6,318 nucleotides of DNA from JAIVJN01 sp036732565 (GTDB lineage: Bacteria; Acidobacteriota; Vicinamibacteria; Vicinamibacterales; UBA2999). The DNA is taken from contig DAINCF010000428.1 of assembly GCA_036732565.1 (NCBI GenBank), positions 1-6,318 on the forward strand, given 5' to 3'. The notes under the pieces are model-generated. The model did not search any database and was not told the DNA's origin. It was given only the letters and a program-made list of their open reading frames with translations. Position numbers and translations under genes: made by a program. This document shows, piece after piece, positions 4,722-6,318 of the stretch (positions are counted from its first letter, which is position 1; the number at the start of each line of letters is the position of its first letter).

Positions 4722-6318
4722 CTATTTCAGGACATAGGCAAGAGCCGTGGTCGCCCACGCCGTCGCCGCCGTCGAGATGAACTGGCTACGTCCGTAAGGA
4801 AACCCGGTTTCGAAGTACGGCTGGAAGCCGAACGCACGGGTGCGCACGAACCACGTGCCGTCGTCGAGCTGTGTCTCGAGCAGATAGCGAACCCCGTTGC
4901 GGTAGGTCGGTGTGTCGACCGTCATGGCCGCCTTGTGAAGCGCGAACAGCGCTTGTCCCGTGGCATACGCGTCGGGCGACATCGACGGCATTTGCGCCCA
5001 GCCACCGTTGGCTCGTTGCAGCGACTCGAGCGCCGCGCGTTCGCGTGAGACTTCTGACGAGGCCGCGCCGGCCCAGAGCAAGCCGAGCAGCTTGAACGTT
5101 TGATCCTGCGTGTCGAGCGGCGTCACGCCGCGCAGGTAGTCGGCCGCGCGGGCGATGCGCACTGTCATCTCCTCACGTCGCCCTGGTGGCGTGAAGTCTC
5201 GGATGCCGCGCAGCGCGAGCGCCGTGCTGACGATCGGTGTGGCCGTCAGCGGGGGGCGAAGGTCGGCCGCCGGAGGCCAGCTTCCATCGGCTGCCTGCCG
5301 CCCCGCGAGGCCGAGCACCATGACGTCGCTCACGGGCGTCGGCTTGGCACCCGCTTCTGCCATGTCGAACAGCCCGTAAGACACGTTGGGCTGAAACCCG
5401 GCGGTGCTGGTCTCGCCGAGCAGCGCGATCTCACGTCGTCCGCGCCAGTTTTGCTGCGTGACGTCGAACGAGTGGGTTGCCAAGCTTTGGTCGATGAGCA
5501 CGCCACGTTCGCGTGCAGTGCTGATCGCGATTCCGGGAAGGTTCTGGTTGTGACACGAGTTGCAGCGGGTCTTGTTGCTGAACGCAGGCCCGGCTGGTTG
5601 TAACTTGGCGATCGCACGGCCAATCGCGTCCTTTGGCGCGTACGGCGCGGCCGACCGCGCCGGCGCCGGCGGCAACGGTGACGCGTGTCCTCCGGCACCC
5701 CGGAGGAATGCGGATGCCGGCGTTTCGCCGCGGGTCAGCGCCCAATCGAGCGCGGTCTGGCCATCATCGTCTCTGGCGTTGACGTCGACGCCGGCCGCCA
5801 GCAGATGGCGCATCGCCGGCTCGGAGGCCGCATCGTCGCTTGCCGCGAGCATCAACGGAGTCCAGCCGCGAGGACCTTTGACTGTGGGATCCACCCCCGC
5901 CTTCTCGAGCGACCGCATCGCGTCCACGCGTCCGTCGCGGGCGACGGCAAAGTACGTCGGCAGCGTCATCGTGATCAGCGGTATCTGCTGGTTGGGATCG
6001 ACGCCTGCCGCCAGAAGGTCTTGAAACACGCGGTGGTCGGCGGAATGACGCACGAGCAGCGGGCCCTTGAGATCTCCTGCAGCTGCAACGGTGATGTGCT
6101 GCGACGCGAGGTAGTCGCGCACCGCGTACCCGCGTGAGGTATAAGCCGCGGTCAGCAGCAGCGTGCGCGTCGCCTGCGCTTTCGTGTCCGCTCCGGCTGC
6201 CATCATCGCCTGCATAGCCTCGACGTTTCCCACTCGCGCGGCGACGACGAGTGGCGTGGTGCCATCGCTCGCCTTCGCGTTCACATCGGCTCCACGCGCG
6301 AGCAGCAGGCGGACGATG
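4722..6318 (-). CDS. Ankyrin repeat - CxxCH haem motif - alpha/alpha-toroid protein, 5' end cut by window edge
   Basis: The frame is open from the right edge to the TAG at 4722 (531 residues visible). The edge falls inside an ankyrin repeat (LLLARGADVNAKASDGTTPL), so the GTG at 6284 is an internal valine codon and not the start. Four to six ankyrin repeats fill the first 200 residues or so; clear ones end LLAAGVDPNQQ, LEKAGVDPTVKG and LLAAGVDVNARDDDGQTALD. A Pro/Ala linker leads to one c-type haem motif, CNSCH (5550-5564). The last 270 residues contain repeats with GSWPP, NGGWAQ and DGTWFV turns followed by A/T/S-rich helices, as in prenyltransferase/squalene-cyclase toroids. A CxxCH motif implies export to the periplasm, but any signal peptide is outside the window. 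The function is unknown; ankyrin repeats suggest protein binding. It is divergent in content from the phosphate operon and separated from it by 64 bases. Confidence 0.9.
   Translation of the reverse strand, partial: IVRLLLARGADVNAKASDGTTPLVVAARVGNVEAMQAMMAAGADTKAQATRTLLLTAAYTSRGYAVRDYLASQHITVAAAGDLKGPLLVRHSADHRVFQDLLAAGVDPNQQIPLITMTLPTYFAVARDGRVDAMRSLEKAGVDPTVKGPRGWTPLMLAASDDAASEPAMRHLLAAGVDVNARDDDGQTALDWALTRGETPASAFLRGAGGHASPLPPAPARSAAPYAPKDAIGRAIAKLQPAGPAFSNKTRCNSCHNQNLPGIAISTARERGVLIDQSLATHSFDVTQQNWRGRREIALLGETSTAGFQPNVSYGLFDMAEAGAKPTPVSDVMVLGLAGRQAADGSWPPAADLRPPLTATPIVSTALALRGIRDFTPPGRREEMTVRIARAADYLRGVTPLDTQDQTFKLLGLLWAGAASSEVSRERAALESLQRANGGWAQMPSMSPDAYATGQALFALHKAAMTVDTPTYRNGVRYLLETQLDDGTWFVRTRAFGFQPYFETGFPYGRSQFISTAATAWATTALAYVLK

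Overview
This window is a GC-rich bacterial segment. A chromosomal part (tRNA-Ala, phosphate uptake operon, a large ankyrin/haem gene) meets an accessory part that holds a site-specific recombinase. The gene at the right end joins ankyrin repeats, one CxxCH haem motif and an alpha/alpha-toroid (prenyltransferase/squalene-cyclase-like) region. That combination, with the base composition, suggests an environmental Acidobacteriota (Vicinamibacteria-like) genome. This is inference: there is no rRNA or other firm marker here.

Layout. Positions 1-287 (minus) hold most of a DUF433 protein, usually the antitoxin-like partner of a PIN-like DUF5615 toxin, whose gene would lie off the left edge. It has a perfect TATAAT box and a modest ribosome binding site. 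Positions 289-1136 hold no convincing gene. They contain a three-copy TAGACAA heptamer cluster (358-400) and a run of inverted repeats: a perfect 19-bp pair at 638-711, hairpins at 846-874 and 903-920, and a nested three-stem structure at 982-1045. A small acidic ORF (1137-1322, plus) follows, and 4 bases after its stop a large serine recombinase begins (1327 onward, plus). The recombinase has intact catalytic, recombinase and zinc-ribbon regions but suffers a one-base frameshift near 2563. The displaced C-terminal frame continues to 2902 and ends inside a complete tRNA-Ala(GGC) gene on the opposite strand (2865-2940).

Right of the tRNA, on the minus strand, is a compact phosphate operon: a DUF47/PhoU-like accessory protein (4037-4657), then a PiT-family phosphate transporter (3036-4031) 5 bases downstream. 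Just upstream of the accessory gene is a 7-4-7 direct repeat that looks like a Pho box, although it lies unusually close to the start codon. The ankyrin-haem-toroid gene (4722 to the right edge, minus) is upstream of that.

Interpretation. The tRNA-Ala gene looks like the junction between core chromosome (right) and an integrated or decayed recombinase-bearing element (left), with the recombinase gene abutting the tRNA 3' end. Large serine recombinases are not the usual tRNA-targeting class, so this is the main point to check. I found no second attachment site in the window and no clear sign of a wholly new system. The best candidates for something undescribed are the small coupled ORF and the structured repeats upstream of the recombinase.
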